Origin: Rhodococcoides fascians A44A
GTDB lineage: Bacteria; Actinomycetota; Actinomycetes; Mycobacteriales; Mycobacteriaceae
Length of the DNA stretch: 64,000 bases
NCBI RefSeq assembly: GCF_000760735.1
Contig: NZ_JMEX01000009.1
Span: 52,412 to 116,411 of the forward strand
Direction: 5' to 3'
Positions 1 to 8,606 of this stretch are shown here, one piece after another (positions within the stretch are counted from its first letter, which is position 1; every line of letters begins with the position of its first letter). The notes under the pieces were generated by a model. It searched no databases. It worked only from the letters and a program-made list of their open reading frames with translations, and was not told the origin of the DNA. A program made the position numbers and the translations under genes.

Positions 1-624
1 ATGGTACTGAGCCTCCCCGACCGACCCATCGGTTTCTAGGGTGCCGTCCACCAGCAGAAAAGCGTCGTCGTAGCTGTCGCCGTCGAAGTCGATGGCCGCT
101 GTTTTCCGCACGGTGCTGTGTGCACCGTCGGTGCCCACGATCCACTCTGCTGTTGTGGTGAAGCGGATTCCGCTCGGACCGACCAATGACGCCCTCGCCC
201 CGTCGCTGGGCCCGGCAGGGTCCGGATCGAGGGCACCGAGGAACTTGTGCCGCCAGCGGACCGTACCTCCCAGCGCCTGGTAGAGCTCGAGGAGAGCTGC
301 CTCGACGAGGGGCTGCGGAAGGGACAGTGGTTTGTGCAGGCCGGGCTGGTCGAGGCCGGTGAAGTCGACGTGGCCGATCTGTGACCCTTTCGACCAGTAC
401 GACGCTCGGTCGAGAGTGACGCCGGCATCGAATACCGCGGGATCGACACCGAGGATGCGCAGGCTCTCCTGGGCGGCACTCCAGAGTACGAGGGCTTTCG
501 GTTCGGTCGAGGGCCCCGACTTGCCGTCGATAATCATGTGGTCGACGTTCCTGCGGGCGAGCTCGCAAGCAAGCGTCAGACCTGTGGGGCCCGCGCCGAC
601 GATGAGGACGGTGTGCTCGGTCAT
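1..624 (-). CDS. FAD-dependent aromatic-type monooxygenase (C-terminus outside window)
   Basis: This is the N-terminal 208 codons of a flavoprotein hydroxylase of the PheA/TfdB/MhpA type; the rest lies beyond the left edge. A dinucleotide-binding GAGPTG motif sits at residues 10-15, and a second FAD-contact motif (GTDGAHSTVR) near residue 160 is typical of the family. These enzymes use NAD(P)H and oxygen to hydroxylate aromatic or polyketide-like rings. The start codon overlaps the stop of the upstream exporter gene as ATGA, so it is the fourth gene of the operon led by the AfsA homologue. I infer that it tailors the butyrolactone or another product of that operon; the substrate cannot be read from this fragment. 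Confidence 0.85.
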   Translation of the reverse strand, partial: MTEHTVLIVGAGPTGLTLACELARRNVDHMIIDGKSGPSTEPKALVLWSAAQESLRILGVDPAVFDAGVTLDRASYWSKGSQIGHVDFTGLDQPGLHKPLSLPQPLVEAALLELYQALGGTVRWRHKFLGALDPDPAGPSDGARASLVGPSGIRFTTTAEWIVGTDGAHSTVRKTAAIDFDGDSYDDAFLLVDGTLETDGSVGEAQYH

Positions 625-2264
625 GTCCGGACTCCTGACGGGCGAGGCGGGGCGAGGCTGGATTGTTCGGCCGAGATCACGTCCTCGTATCCGGTGGACG
701 GCGCGTCGCGGGGTAGGGGAGAGGCCGCTGCGTGCGGGTCTGCTGCCGCGGGGTCGACGAGGAAGTCCTTGCGTCTGATGAGGGTGAATGCCGCGATCGC
801 ACCGATGAGGGTGACGATTCCCGCGATCGTCGTGACCTGATGCAGCGCCGAGATGAACGCGATTTCTGCTGCCACCCCAACGTCCTGCCCGGTCTCTTGC
901 AGCGCCGCGACGGCCCCGGAGGCCACGGCGTCGACGGTGGCGTCGAGCTGGGCCGGAGTCAGGGCGGATCCGTACGCGGTGTCGAGTTCGGATTCGATGG
1001 TGCGATGAGCCAAAGCTCCGAGTACCGCCACGCCCAATGCCGCACCGACCTGCTGGAATGTCTCGTTGATCCCAGCTCCCATCCCTGAGTCTTCGGCCCG
1101 AACGAGAGCCACTGCCGCGCTCGCACGGGGTGGATTGTGTAGTCCCATACCGAGTCCCGCGATCACAAACCCCGGTAACAACGCCGTCCAGCTGTCACCG
1201 ACGTCCGCGAATCGAAACAACAGAAACCCGATTCCTGTGCACAACAGCGAGATTCCGATCAGAATCGATGTCGAGATCCGGGCGCTCAGTATTCCGCCCA
1301 CGGCACCGGATATCAGCAGGACGCCGGTAAGCGGCAGGAACCTCAATCCGGTCTCGATAGCCGAGTAGCCCAGCACGCCTTGCATCCACAGCACCGAGAA
1401 CAAGATGGTGGCCGTGACGGCGAAGTTGATCGCAAACGTTGCCGCGGACAGGCCGTTGAAGGAACGGTTTCCGAACAGGACCATGTCGAGCATGGGATTG
1501 CGGACGCGGCGCTCGACCACAGCGAAGCCGAGGAGGGCGAGCACACCGACCGCCAACGCTACCGCGGTACGTGGGTCGGTCCATCCCACGACGGGTGCCC
1601 GGATGATTGCAAAGATCAACGCGAACAGACCTGCGGAGAACAGTGCCAGACCGAGGGGGTCGAGACCGCGGCGCGCGGTCGATGTCTGGTGGTCCCGGAC
1701 TTTCAGAGCGACGACGGCCAGAATGATCAGTCCCACAGGGATATTGAGGTAGAACACCCATCGCCAGTCCACTTCGGTGAGGATGCCTCCGATCAACGGT
1801 CCCGCAGCGATGGCGATGCCCGAGGTGGCCCCGAAGATGCCGAAGGCGGTTCCTCGTTGGCGGCCGTGGAACGTCGCTGCGATCATCGCTGGGCCGACGG
1901 CGTACATGATGGCCGCGCCGAGGCCTTGAACTCCACGTGCTGCGTTGAGCAGAGTTGCTGACCCAGCGAGACCGCAAGCCACGGACGCGAGGGTGAAGGC
2001 CAGCGCGCCGACGGCGAAGATCCGGGTGCGGCCCAGTCTGTCCGCGATCGAGCCGGCGGTGAGCAGAAACGCGGCCAGTGCCAGGGCGTAGGCGTCGATC
2101 ACCCATTGCAACTGCTCGAAGCTGGCCGAGAGGTCTCGTTGTATCGCGGGCAGTGCGACGTTGACGACGGTGAGGTCCAAGAACAGCATGAATGTTCCGA
2201 GGCAGACCGCTGTCAGCGTCCACCAGCGTTCGGGGGCCGACTGCAGCGGTTCGGGGGTGCTCAT
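621..2264 (-). CDS. DHA2-family (EmrB/QacA) MFS exporter
   Basis: A 547-residue drug:H+ antiporter-like permease of the 14-helix DHA2 group. The N-terminus enters the membrane at about residue 15, followed by the DLTVVNVALPAI segment typical of EmrB/QacA proteins and the cytoplasmic-loop motif DRLGRTR. Hydrophobic helices alternate to about residue 470, and the last 60 residues are polar. An open frame extends upstream into the HAD gene, but the ATG at 2264 gives an ATGA overlap with the HAD stop and the canonical family N-terminus, so that start is chosen. In the operon it is the obvious candidate to export the butyrolactone or a tailored product. Self-resistance is the alternative. Confidence 0.9.
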   Translation of the reverse strand: MSTPEPLQSAPERWWTLTAVCLGTFMLFLDLTVVNVALPAIQRDLSASFEQLQWVIDAYALALAAFLLTAGSIADRLGRTRIFAVGALAFTLASVACGLAGSATLLNAARGVQGLGAAIMYAVGPAMIAATFHGRQRGTAFGIFGATSGIAIAAGPLIGGILTEVDWRWVFYLNIPVGLIILAVVALKVRDHQTSTARRGLDPLGLALFSAGLFALIFAIIRAPVVGWTDPRTAVALAVGVLALLGFAVVERRVRNPMLDMVLFGNRSFNGLSAATFAINFAVTATILFSVLWMQGVLGYSAIETGLRFLPLTGVLLISGAVGGILSARISTSILIGISLLCTGIGFLLFRFADVGDSWTALLPGFVIAGLGMGLHNPPRASAAVALVRAEDSGMGAGINETFQQVGAALGVAVLGALAHRTIESELDTAYGSALTPAQLDATVDAVASGAVAALQETGQDVGVAAEIAFISALHQVTTIAGIVTLIGAIAAFTLIRRKDFLVDPAAADPHAAASPLPRDAPSTGYEDVISAEQSSLAPPRPSGVRT

Positions 2265-2968
2265 GCGGACTCCTCGAGGAGCGCGTCCGCGGTGGGTTGC
2301 GCGGCCGGCTGCTGGCGTCCGAACCAGGCGTCGATTGCCTCGATGGCTCCCGCGGTGTCGGTGAAGTGATGTATCTGCATTCCGTGCGCTCGGGCGGCTT
2401 GGCAATTGCGTAGGTCGTCGTCGACGAACAGGCATCGAGCGGCAGGGACGCCGAGTCGTTCGGTCGTCCGGCGGTAGATTTCGGGTTCGGGTTTGCGGAC
2501 ACCTTCGTTCGCGGAGACGACCTCGACGCTGAACAGGCCTGTGGGGACGATTCCTCGCCACTCGGGTTCCCATTCTCGGACGTTGTTGGTCAACAGTCCC
2601 AGAGTTCGTCCTTCGGATTTCAGCGTGTGCAAGTAGTCGAGAAGTTCCGAGTTGGGGACCCGGCCGGAGAACCATGCCGGCCGGAACTGTGACAGGTCGA
2701 TAGCGCGTCCGGTCATGGTTTCCAGTGCCGATCCGACTCGGTCGAGGAAGGCCGCTTCGGTGATTTCGCCGCGTTCGAGCGGGGCCATGATCGTTTCGTC
2801 CGGGTCATCGTGCGCGGTGAACAGGGCACCCATCAGGTCCTCCGGTTGCACGGACATGTACTCGGTGAACGCCGCGATGGTGTCGGCGATGGGGTTGGTC
2901 AGGACGCCGCCGTAGTCGACGACGAGAACGAGGGGACCGGTGTCGATACTGTTGTCGGACATCGTCAT
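2261..2968 (-). CDS. HAD-superfamily hydrolase (phosphatase-like)
   Basis: A 235-residue haloacid-dehalogenase-fold protein. Motif I is VVDYGGVLT near residue 16, in which the second acidic residue of DxD is Gly, as in several subfamily IA members. Motif II is LLTNN, motif III is the Lys of RKPEPEIY, and motif IV is FVDDDLRNC. It overlaps the AfsA-like gene upstream and the exporter downstream by ATGA, so translation of the three is probably coupled. A-factor-type butenolides are made as phosphates, so a dedicated dephosphorylating enzyme next to AfsA makes biochemical sense. That role is inferred. An alternative ATG lies six bases downstream (2962). Confidence 0.85.
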   Translation of the reverse strand: MTMSDNSIDTGPLVLVVDYGGVLTNPIADTIAAFTEYMSVQPEDLMGALFTAHDDPDETIMAPLERGEITEAAFLDRVGSALETMTGRAIDLSQFRPAWFSGRVPNSELLDYLHTLKSEGRTLGLLTNNVREWEPEWRGIVPTGLFSVEVVSANEGVRKPEPEIYRRTTERLGVPAARCLFVDDDLRNCQAARAHGMQIHHFTDTAGAIEAIDAWFGRQQPAAQPTADALLEESA

Positions 2969-3936
2969 CCCACCTCGACCTGCGAGCGGACGATGACGAC
3001 GTCACCCTGGACGAGTTCGAAAGATGCGACGATCCCAGTCCCGGACTCGGTGGGTGCGGTGTCGATCAAGCGGCAGTAGACAGGAAGCTCGTGTTCGGCG
3101 AAGTCGAGGAACTGGATGTCGTAGCGCACCGGGGAACCGACCGACGATTCCGGCAGTGAGTGGGTGTCGAGGACGGCGCACACCGATGCCTGCCTGCACG
3201 CTTCGGTCAAGAGCATCCCCGAGACGTGGTCGACCTTGTGATCGGAGAGCGACGGGTGGTTGTTGTCGACGACGACCTCGTACGTCGTGTCGGGGTGTTC
3301 GGTGCCGGTGGAGGCGATGACGACGTTCTTCGAGTCCCGCCGGGCAACGCGTGCAGGCGGAAGCGGAACGGCGGCAGAGGTATACGGCTGATCGGGGGTG
3401 TTCTTCGCTGCCCGCCCGGCCGCGCGCATCTCGGCGAACATCTGCTTGGGCATGAAGCTCAGGGATCCGACGAATTCGCCGACAGGCACGCCGTCGAGAA
3501 CGGTCTGGTACCTACCGACTGCCCCGGTCAGGTACCCCTCGACGTGGAACCGCTTCTCGAATTCGACTCGGATGACCAACCGGCCCGGTGTTTCCCCGAC
3601 CTGGAGGGCAGCGAGGTCGGTCACCGACACCGAGGCCTTGCGGAAGACGAACGCCCAGTCCTTGGGTACTCCGTAGAACTGGTGACTGATCAGGATCGAG
3701 GCCTGCCTGCATGCCTCCACGAGGATCATGGGGTCGTACCGGTCGTCGAGTCGGTCGCTGTAGAGGGCATGCCCTCGCGGTAGCTGCGCGGCGACGACGA
3801 ATCGGTTCTCGCCCGTCGCAGCAGCGTCGGTGAGGAAGACCTCGCTGACAGCTGCGCGGTGGACGAGGCTTCGCGGCACAGTGCGATCGAATGTCAGTTC
3901 ACTGGCGATATCGAACGGTGGTGTGGTGACAGTCAT
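2965..3936 (-). CDS. AfsA-like gamma-butyrolactone (A-factor) biosynthesis protein
   Basis: A 323-residue protein with two tandem AfsA (hotdog) repeats. Each carries the same helix signature: EACRQASILISHQFYG in the first and EACRQASVCAVLDTHS in the second. AfsA condenses a beta-ketoacyl-ACP with dihydroxyacetone phosphate to form the butenolide phosphate precursor of gamma-butyrolactone hormones. The start at 3936 is chosen because GGGGGAAGAA lies directly before that ATG; a longer in-frame extension to 4035 lacks this support. It leads an operon with the HAD, MFS and FAD-monooxygenase genes. Such autoregulators are classical in Streptomyces and also known in Rhodococcus. No ArpA-like receptor gene is adjacent, so the sensing partner is unknown. 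Confidence 0.9.
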   Translation of the reverse strand: MTVTTPPFDIASELTFDRTVPRSLVHRAAVSEVFLTDAAATGENRFVVAAQLPRGHALYSDRLDDRYDPMILVEACRQASILISHQFYGVPKDWAFVFRKASVSVTDLAALQVGETPGRLVIRVEFEKRFHVEGYLTGAVGRYQTVLDGVPVGEFVGSLSFMPKQMFAEMRAAGRAAKNTPDQPYTSAAVPLPPARVARRDSKNVVIASTGTEHPDTTYEVVVDNNHPSLSDHKVDHVSGMLLTEACRQASVCAVLDTHSLPESSVGSPVRYDIQFLDFAEHELPVYCRLIDTAPTESGTGIVASFELVQGDVVIVRSQVEVG

Positions 3937-4125
3937 TTCTTCCCCCAGGAAGGTGGTCGCAGATTTTCTGCTTTGTGCGAAACGCACCGATCGGTACGTG
4001 GTTTCAAGTACAGCGCCACGTTTTCGATAAGTCAATTCTTTTCACGTTAATTCCAAATGTTCGGAAAGTGATTCCCGTAACAATATAATTTCAGTTCGAG
4101 CGCAGATATACCGCCAGTAATTCGA

Positions 4126-4177
4126 GCACTATTGTGAGCCTGTGCACACGGTTAAGTGCACAGGCTCGCAATAGTGC
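4126..4177 (-). terminator. Long inverted repeat, probable terminator of the esterase gene
   Basis: Arms 4126-4147 and 4156-4177 are 22 bases long and complementary except for one position, with an 8-base loop. The structure lies about 30 bases beyond the esterase stop codon and upstream of the AfsA-like gene, so in the direction of transcription it would insulate the two operons. No U-run follows, so it could instead be an operator or an mRNA-stabilising hairpin. The rest of 3937-4207 shows no gene. Confidence 0.6.
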
Positions 4178-4207
4178 GTTCAGCTATTTGATGCCGATCT
4201 GATGCGG

Positions 4208-5290
4208 TCAGTGGGGTTGTCGGGCGTCGAGCCACTGGTCGAGCGAGTCGAAGACGATGGCGGCGTTCCGTGCGTGGCCCATGTAATGGCCTGCGTGAGG
4301 AATCGTGATCGCCTTTCTGTCCGATGTTCCGGTGAACGATGCAATATGTTCGTCACCGAATTGCACGCGTGCGTCGTCCTGTCCGTAGAGGCCGAGAACT
4401 GGAATGTCTATGCTCGACATTTTGGCCAGGTCGAGAAGAATTCCGGGGCCTTGTGAAAGCATGTCGCCGCACGGGTGTTGGTTCTGATAGGGCGCTGCTG
4501 TATCGATTACTTGTTGTTCGGTATCGGCATAGTTTCCTGTCACGAATTCAGTGGTTCCTTGGTCGTAAAAGGTGTAGCCCTTGGCGGCGGGATTGTTTTC
4601 CGATGCCGAGCCTCCGGTGAGGCAGCGTGGTGTGGCGGCGAAGAATCTGACGTAGGCCTCGGGTGTCAGTCCGCGATCGGCCCAGTCCATGACGACGAGA
4701 GCGTCGACGTCGTCGAAGGTGTAGGCCTCGATCTGGACGATCTGCCCGCCGTTCGACTGGCCGGCGAGGGTGATGTGCCCGAAGGTGGGGGCCGTTCCGG
4801 ATGCATCCCATTGATAGGTGCCGGTACGCAGCGCTTGGACGATCTGATGGGCCATCGTTGCTTGGGACCCCACGCACATGGCCCCGCCTGCCGGAGCGTC
4901 GCTCGTGTCGTATCCGAGTCTGTCGATCGTCAGTGAGGTCTGTCCGCGAGCGGCCATTTCGTAGGTGTGGTGGTATCCCTCGACTGGAAGACGCCAGTAC
5001 CATTCGCCGGCTGCGATGCCGTGTTCGTAGAGGGTGATGGCGTTGCCGAAACCCTCTGCGGGAGCGGTGAGATGGCCACGGATGGTGTAGGTTCCGCCGT
5101 CGGCGGTGCACGGGACGGCTGTGTCGTTGGTGTTGCGGACTGTGAAGGACACCGGTACGTCGATCACGTCCGATCGGGTCGGCTGCGCGGAGGCGATGGC
5201 CGTTCCACCGAGAAAGATGGCGGTCGACGCGACGGTTATCGCAATCGCGGCGAGGAGCCGTGAGAGGGGGTGATGGCGGCTGTCGAGCAT
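4208..5290 (-). CDS. Secreted alpha/beta-hydrolase (esterase/lipase-like)
   Basis: A 360-residue exported hydrolase. Residues 1 to about 37 form a signal peptide: an Arg-containing n-region, the hydrophobic stretch LLAAIAITVASTAIFLGG, and cleavage near ASAQP. The mature part has a nucleophile elbow GQSNGG and a late His in PHAGHYMGH, with an acidic residue in GQDDAR as the likely third catalytic member. The start at 5290 has GGAG about 10 bases upstream. It lies 55 bases after the MmpL gene on the same strand, so the two may be co-transcribed and serve surface-lipid or exported-ester metabolism. The natural substrate is unknown. Confidence 0.8.
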   Translation of the reverse strand: MLDSRHHPLSRLLAAIAITVASTAIFLGGTAIASAQPTRSDVIDVPVSFTVRNTNDTAVPCTADGGTYTIRGHLTAPAEGFGNAITLYEHGIAAGEWYWRLPVEGYHHTYEMAARGQTSLTIDRLGYDTSDAPAGGAMCVGSQATMAHQIVQALRTGTYQWDASGTAPTFGHITLAGQSNGGQIVQIEAYTFDDVDALVVMDWADRGLTPEAYVRFFAATPRCLTGGSASENNPAAKGYTFYDQGTTEFVTGNYADTEQQVIDTAAPYQNQHPCGDMLSQGPGILLDLAKMSSIDIPVLGLYGQDDARVQFGDEHIASFTGTSDRKAITIPHAGHYMGHARNAAIVFDSLDQWLDARQPH

Positions 5291-5345
5291 GGGGTACTCC
5301 GATCGGGGCGGGGATGTGGTGGCTGGGAGCGTGCGAGTGCAGTGC

Positions 5346-7547
5346 TCATACAGGGGTTTTGGGTCTTCCAGGGTCGACTTCGGTACCAGGTGTATCGACG
5401 CGTGGAGCATCGGTGATGCCGATGAGCTGGTGCAGGCGTGCCAGTGGGCGCGGTGCCCACCAGTTCCAGCGGCCGGTCAGGGCCATGATGGAGGGGACGA
5501 GGATCGCTCGGATGACGGTGGCGTCGATCAGGACCGCCAGTGCCATGCCGATTCCGAGTTGCTGAAGGAAGGTCACCCCGGAAGTGGCGTAGGTGGCGAA
5601 GGATGCGGCCAGGATGAGAGCTGCTGCGGTGACGACGGGTGCGGAGCGTGAGATGCCATCGATGATGGATTGGCGATTGTCTCCGGTACGGTCGAATTCT
5701 TCTTTGATGCGCGAGAGCAGGAAGACTTCGTAGTCCATCGACAGGCCGTAGGCGATGCAGAACATCAGGATGGGGATGCTCGGCTCGATGGCACCGGTAG
5801 GGGTGAAACCCAGCAGCCCAGCAAGATTGCCGTTCTGAAAACCCCACACCAGGACACCGAACATGACCGTCAGTGACAGCAGATTCAGAATGGTGGCTTT
5901 GATGGGGGCGATGATCGATCCGGTCATCACGAACAGAATGGCGAAGGTGATCAGTGCAATGAGCACGGCCACGAGCGGGAGCCGGGCGGTGACGCCGTCG
6001 GTGTAGTCGTCGAGCATCGCGGGTGAGCCGCCGACGAGTACCTGGCCGGGAGGCTCCACCGACCGTACCGCGGAGACGAATCCGGCTCTGTCGTCCAGTG
6101 ATTCGCGAGTCGGTACCACCGAGAGGTAGCTGCCTGCGGTGTCGGGAGTGAAACGGACGGCGCCGTTCGGTGGAGCAGTGAGCGCCCTGTCGGGTTCGAC
6201 GGTGCCCAGTGCGCTGTCCACTCGTAGCACCTGGGGCAGTGCTGCGAGATCGGAGGCGTACCGAGCGAGGCCGTCCGGTGCGATGGTCGGTGCGACGAGC
6301 AGAATTGCGTCTGCATCCTCGCTGGCGTAGTCGTCGCGGATGGTGTCGTACAGGGCGCGGACCGGAACCGACTGCGGCAGGATGCGATCGTCCGGTGCGC
6401 CGAACCGAACGCCTAGTACCGGCGCTCCGAGCAGTATCAAGATCACCACACCGGCGATCGCGAACACTGCAGGTCGGCCGGTCGTGGCCACGGTGATCCG
6501 CCGCCACACGGTACTTCCGTCGGTGTCCGGTTCCTTGCGCCGTAAGGCGCGGTGCCCGAGCAGCACCAATGCGGCCGGGAGTACGACCGTAGCGGCGAGC
6601 ACGGCGGTGGCGACGACGGCTATCCCGGCGTAGGCGAACGAGGCCAGGAACGGGAACGGGAAGACCAGCAGAACGGCCAGTGACGCGGCGACGGTGGCGC
6701 CGGAGAACATGATGGTGCGTCCGGCTGCCTGCGCTGCTCGCTGCACGGCCAACGTCAGGTCAGCGGTGCGGCGGGCTTCCTCTCGGAAGCGGTAGATCAG
6801 GAACAGTCCGTAATCGACGCCGAGTGCAATGCCCATCACCAGCGCGATGTTCGCCGCGAAGGTCGATACTTCGGTGAAGGCTGCCACCACGCGCATGATG
6901 GCCAGGGTGCCGACGACGGAGAACAGTCCGGTTGCGAAGACCACTGCGGCGAGACGGAGCCGCCGTAGGACGGCCCACAACAGTGCGATCACCAGCGGGG
7001 CGATGATCAGCTCTGCTCGGAGAAAGTCGGTCCTGGATTGTTCTGCGACGGAGCGGAACACCTCGTCGCTGCCGCCGAGAGCGATGTCGATGTTCGAGGT
7101 AGCCGACCGGCTGAGTGCCTCGTCGAGAGCGGGAAGGACCTGTTGCCGGATTTCGGTGGCGTCGCCCGGTGCCCACGCCTGGATCAGCGCCGAGCTGCCG
7201 TCCCCGGCGGCGAGGGTCGGAACCTCTTCGGTCCAGTAGGACCATGTGTCGTCGATGCCGGGGAAGGTGTCGACGAACTCGGTCAGACGTAACCCGTCCG
7301 CGGCGACGGCCGAGCTGTCGACGTCGCCGGTCTTCGCGGTGACGAGGATGGTGATGTTGGGTGTGCCGGTCTGAAAGGTGTCGTTGAGCAGCGCCTCGGC
7401 TGCCGCAGACGGGGCGTTGGTCGCCTCGAACCTGTTCAGGGACAGTGCATTCATCGCACCGGCAGCGACTGCTGCGAGCACGAGGAAGAGGACGCCGGCC
7501 ACTACGAGGGTGAGGCCGGGTCGAGTTGTGGCGAATCGGGTGGGCAT
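5346..7547 (-). CDS. MmpL/RND-family transporter
   Basis: A 733-residue membrane protein of the actinobacterial MMPL family. The order is one N-terminal helix, a large extracytoplasmic domain, six clustered helices, a second large extracytoplasmic domain (about residues 380-510) and a final block of six helices. Proton-relay-type helix sequences are visible, including GVDYGLFLIYRFREE in the first half and YGLSMDYEVFLLSRIKEE in the second. That internal duplication is diagnostic. Family members export lipids, siderophores or drugs. It is divergent from the adjacent TetR gene, with two matching palindromes in the 98-base gap, so repression by that TetR is likely. Confidence 0.93.
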   Translation of the reverse strand: MPTRFATTRPGLTLVVAGVLFLVLAAVAAGAMNALSLNRFEATNAPSAAAEALLNDTFQTGTPNITILVTAKTGDVDSSAVAADGLRLTEFVDTFPGIDDTWSYWTEEVPTLAAGDGSSALIQAWAPGDATEIRQQVLPALDEALSRSATSNIDIALGGSDEVFRSVAEQSRTDFLRAELIIAPLVIALLWAVLRRLRLAAVVFATGLFSVVGTLAIMRVVAAFTEVSTFAANIALVMGIALGVDYGLFLIYRFREEARRTADLTLAVQRAAQAAGRTIMFSGATVAASLAVLLVFPFPFLASFAYAGIAVVATAVLAATVVLPAALVLLGHRALRRKEPDTDGSTVWRRITVATTGRPAVFAIAGVVILILLGAPVLGVRFGAPDDRILPQSVPVRALYDTIRDDYASEDADAILLVAPTIAPDGLARYASDLAALPQVLRVDSALGTVEPDRALTAPPNGAVRFTPDTAGSYLSVVPTRESLDDRAGFVSAVRSVEPPGQVLVGGSPAMLDDYTDGVTARLPLVAVLIALITFAILFVMTGSIIAPIKATILNLLSLTVMFGVLVWGFQNGNLAGLLGFTPTGAIEPSIPILMFCIAYGLSMDYEVFLLSRIKEEFDRTGDNRQSIIDGISRSAPVVTAAALILAASFATYATSGVTFLQQLGIGMALAVLIDATVIRAILVPSIMALTGRWNWWAPRPLARLHQLIGITDAPRVDTPGTEVDPGRPKTPV

Positions 7548-7572
7548 CGCGGGTCCCCCTGCTACCGTGGAT

Positions 7573-7617
7573 ACGAGCGATTGCTCGTGATTTGCGAGAA
7601 TACGAGCGAAAGCTCGT
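7573..7617. promoter_or_regulatory. Two TetR-type operators between mmpL and tetR
   Basis: Two palindromes share the same arms: ACGAGC-gatt-GCTCGT at 7573-7588 and ACGAGC-gaaa-GCTCGT at 7602-7617. Their centres are 29 bases apart, close to three helical turns. They lie in the gap between the divergent MmpL gene (start 7547) and TetR gene (start 7646), the usual place for autoregulated TetR operators. Confidence 0.8.
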
Positions 7618-7645
7618 CTTGTCTACCGGAAAGCCTGGAGTTCAC

Positions 7646-8284
7646 ATGCCGAATACCTCGACGCCAACTACCTCTCCTGCACCCAAGCGTCAGGATCGCG
7701 GACTCAAGCGCATCGCTGCGATCCTCGACGGTGCGGAGGAGTTGTTCGGAGAAGTCGGGTTCGACGCAGCGACCACGAACGCTATCGCCAGCAAATCGGG
7801 CATGTCACCGGGTTCGCTGTACCAGTTCTTCAGAAACAAGGAAGACATCGCCGCAGCATTGGCGGAACGCTACGTCGTGGAGTTGACCGACGCCCAATCG
7901 GCCGCGGTCGATCCGCGACCGGACGGCTTCGTGGAATCTCTACCGCAGTTCATCGACCGGGCCGTCGACAATATGGTCGCCTTCAATGCGGCCAATCCGG
8001 CTTTCCTGCAACTGTTCTCGCGAGCAGATACCCAGCCTGCCCTGTATACCGCAGTCGTACCATTGCAGAGCGAACTCTCCCAGAGGGTCGCCCAGACCTT
8101 GGCCGCACTCGCACCGACCCTGTCCAGCGAACGCATCGACCTCCACGCGCTGGTGGCCTTGCAGATCACCCGCGGAATGATGCCCGTCATCGCCGCAGAA
8201 AAAACTAACAAGAAGGACCAGCTCGTGACCGAGCTCAAGGCGGCACTGATTCGTTACCTGTCCGAGGCACTCGCCTCACCCTGA
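7646..8284 (+). CDS. TetR-family transcriptional repressor
   Basis: A 212-residue regulator. The N-terminal HTH spans about residues 20-68, with AAILDGAEELFGEVGFDAAT and the recognition part MSPGSLYQFFRNKEDIAAAL. The C-terminal ligand-binding half is variable, as usual. The ATG at 7646 is preceded by GGAG. Upstream in-frame codons would run through the operator region and are rejected as the start. Divergence from the mmpL gene and the twin palindromes between them point to local regulation of the exporter and probably the esterase; the inducer is unknown. Confidence 0.9.
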   Translation: MPNTSTPTTSPAPKRQDRGLKRIAAILDGAEELFGEVGFDAATTNAIASKSGMSPGSLYQFFRNKEDIAAALAERYVVELTDAQSAAVDPRPDGFVESLPQFIDRAVDNMVAFNAANPAFLQLFSRADTQPALYTAVVPLQSELSQRVAQTLAALAPTLSSERIDLHALVALQITRGMMPVIAAEKTNKKDQLVTELKAALIRYLSEALASP

Positions 8285-8328
8285 CGGAACAGAGACCCGC
8301 GCCGCCGCAGGCCGTGCGTACTCCCAGT

Positions 8329-8369
8329 CTGAAAAAAGCTGCAGCAGTAGCTGTTTTGACGTTTTTCAG
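8329..8369 (+). terminator. Inverted repeat downstream of tetR, possible terminator
   Basis: CTGAAAAA at 8329-8336 pairs with TTTTTCAG at 8362-8369, and AGCT arms lie inside the loop. It begins 45 bases after the tetR stop and before the convergent attR gene, so it may terminate either transcript. The remaining part of the gene-free interval 8285-8606 holds nothing else I can support. Confidence 0.4.
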
Positions 8370-8606
8370 TTGTGCTGCCAGCAATCACTGCTTTTCGTAC
8401 ACTATGGGATCCGCGCCGATCGATACTTCGATGCGTGGTGGAGCATTCGGTCGAGGCTCAACGCCCCGCGTCGTATGCTCGGTCAGCGATCGGCGACCTT
8501 AGGCGCGCACCCGGCGGCGGACCATGCGACCGGCGTGCATCGCCGCAACTTTGGTCCAATCAGGGTGTGCAATTAGCCGTCACAGCTGGACCGATGACCG
8601 CCGGAC

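Noticed and set aside
36..479. Minus-strand 147-residue frame at the left edge
   Set aside because: It is out of frame with the FAD monooxygenase, whose own frame (1-624) carries the GAGPTG and DG motifs; this is a high-GC shadow.
1195..2502. 435-codon minus-strand frame inside the exporter gene
   Set aside because: Composition is Arg/Pro/His-rich with no domain; the overlapping frame is a clear DHA2 permease.
4475..4936. Plus-strand frame of about 150 codons opposite the esterase
   Set aside because: Antisense to a gene with signal peptide and nucleophile elbow; no RBS or family.
8285..8606. Small plus-strand frames between tetR and attR
   Set aside because: No RBS, no family and strong overlap with each other; only an inverted repeat is kept.
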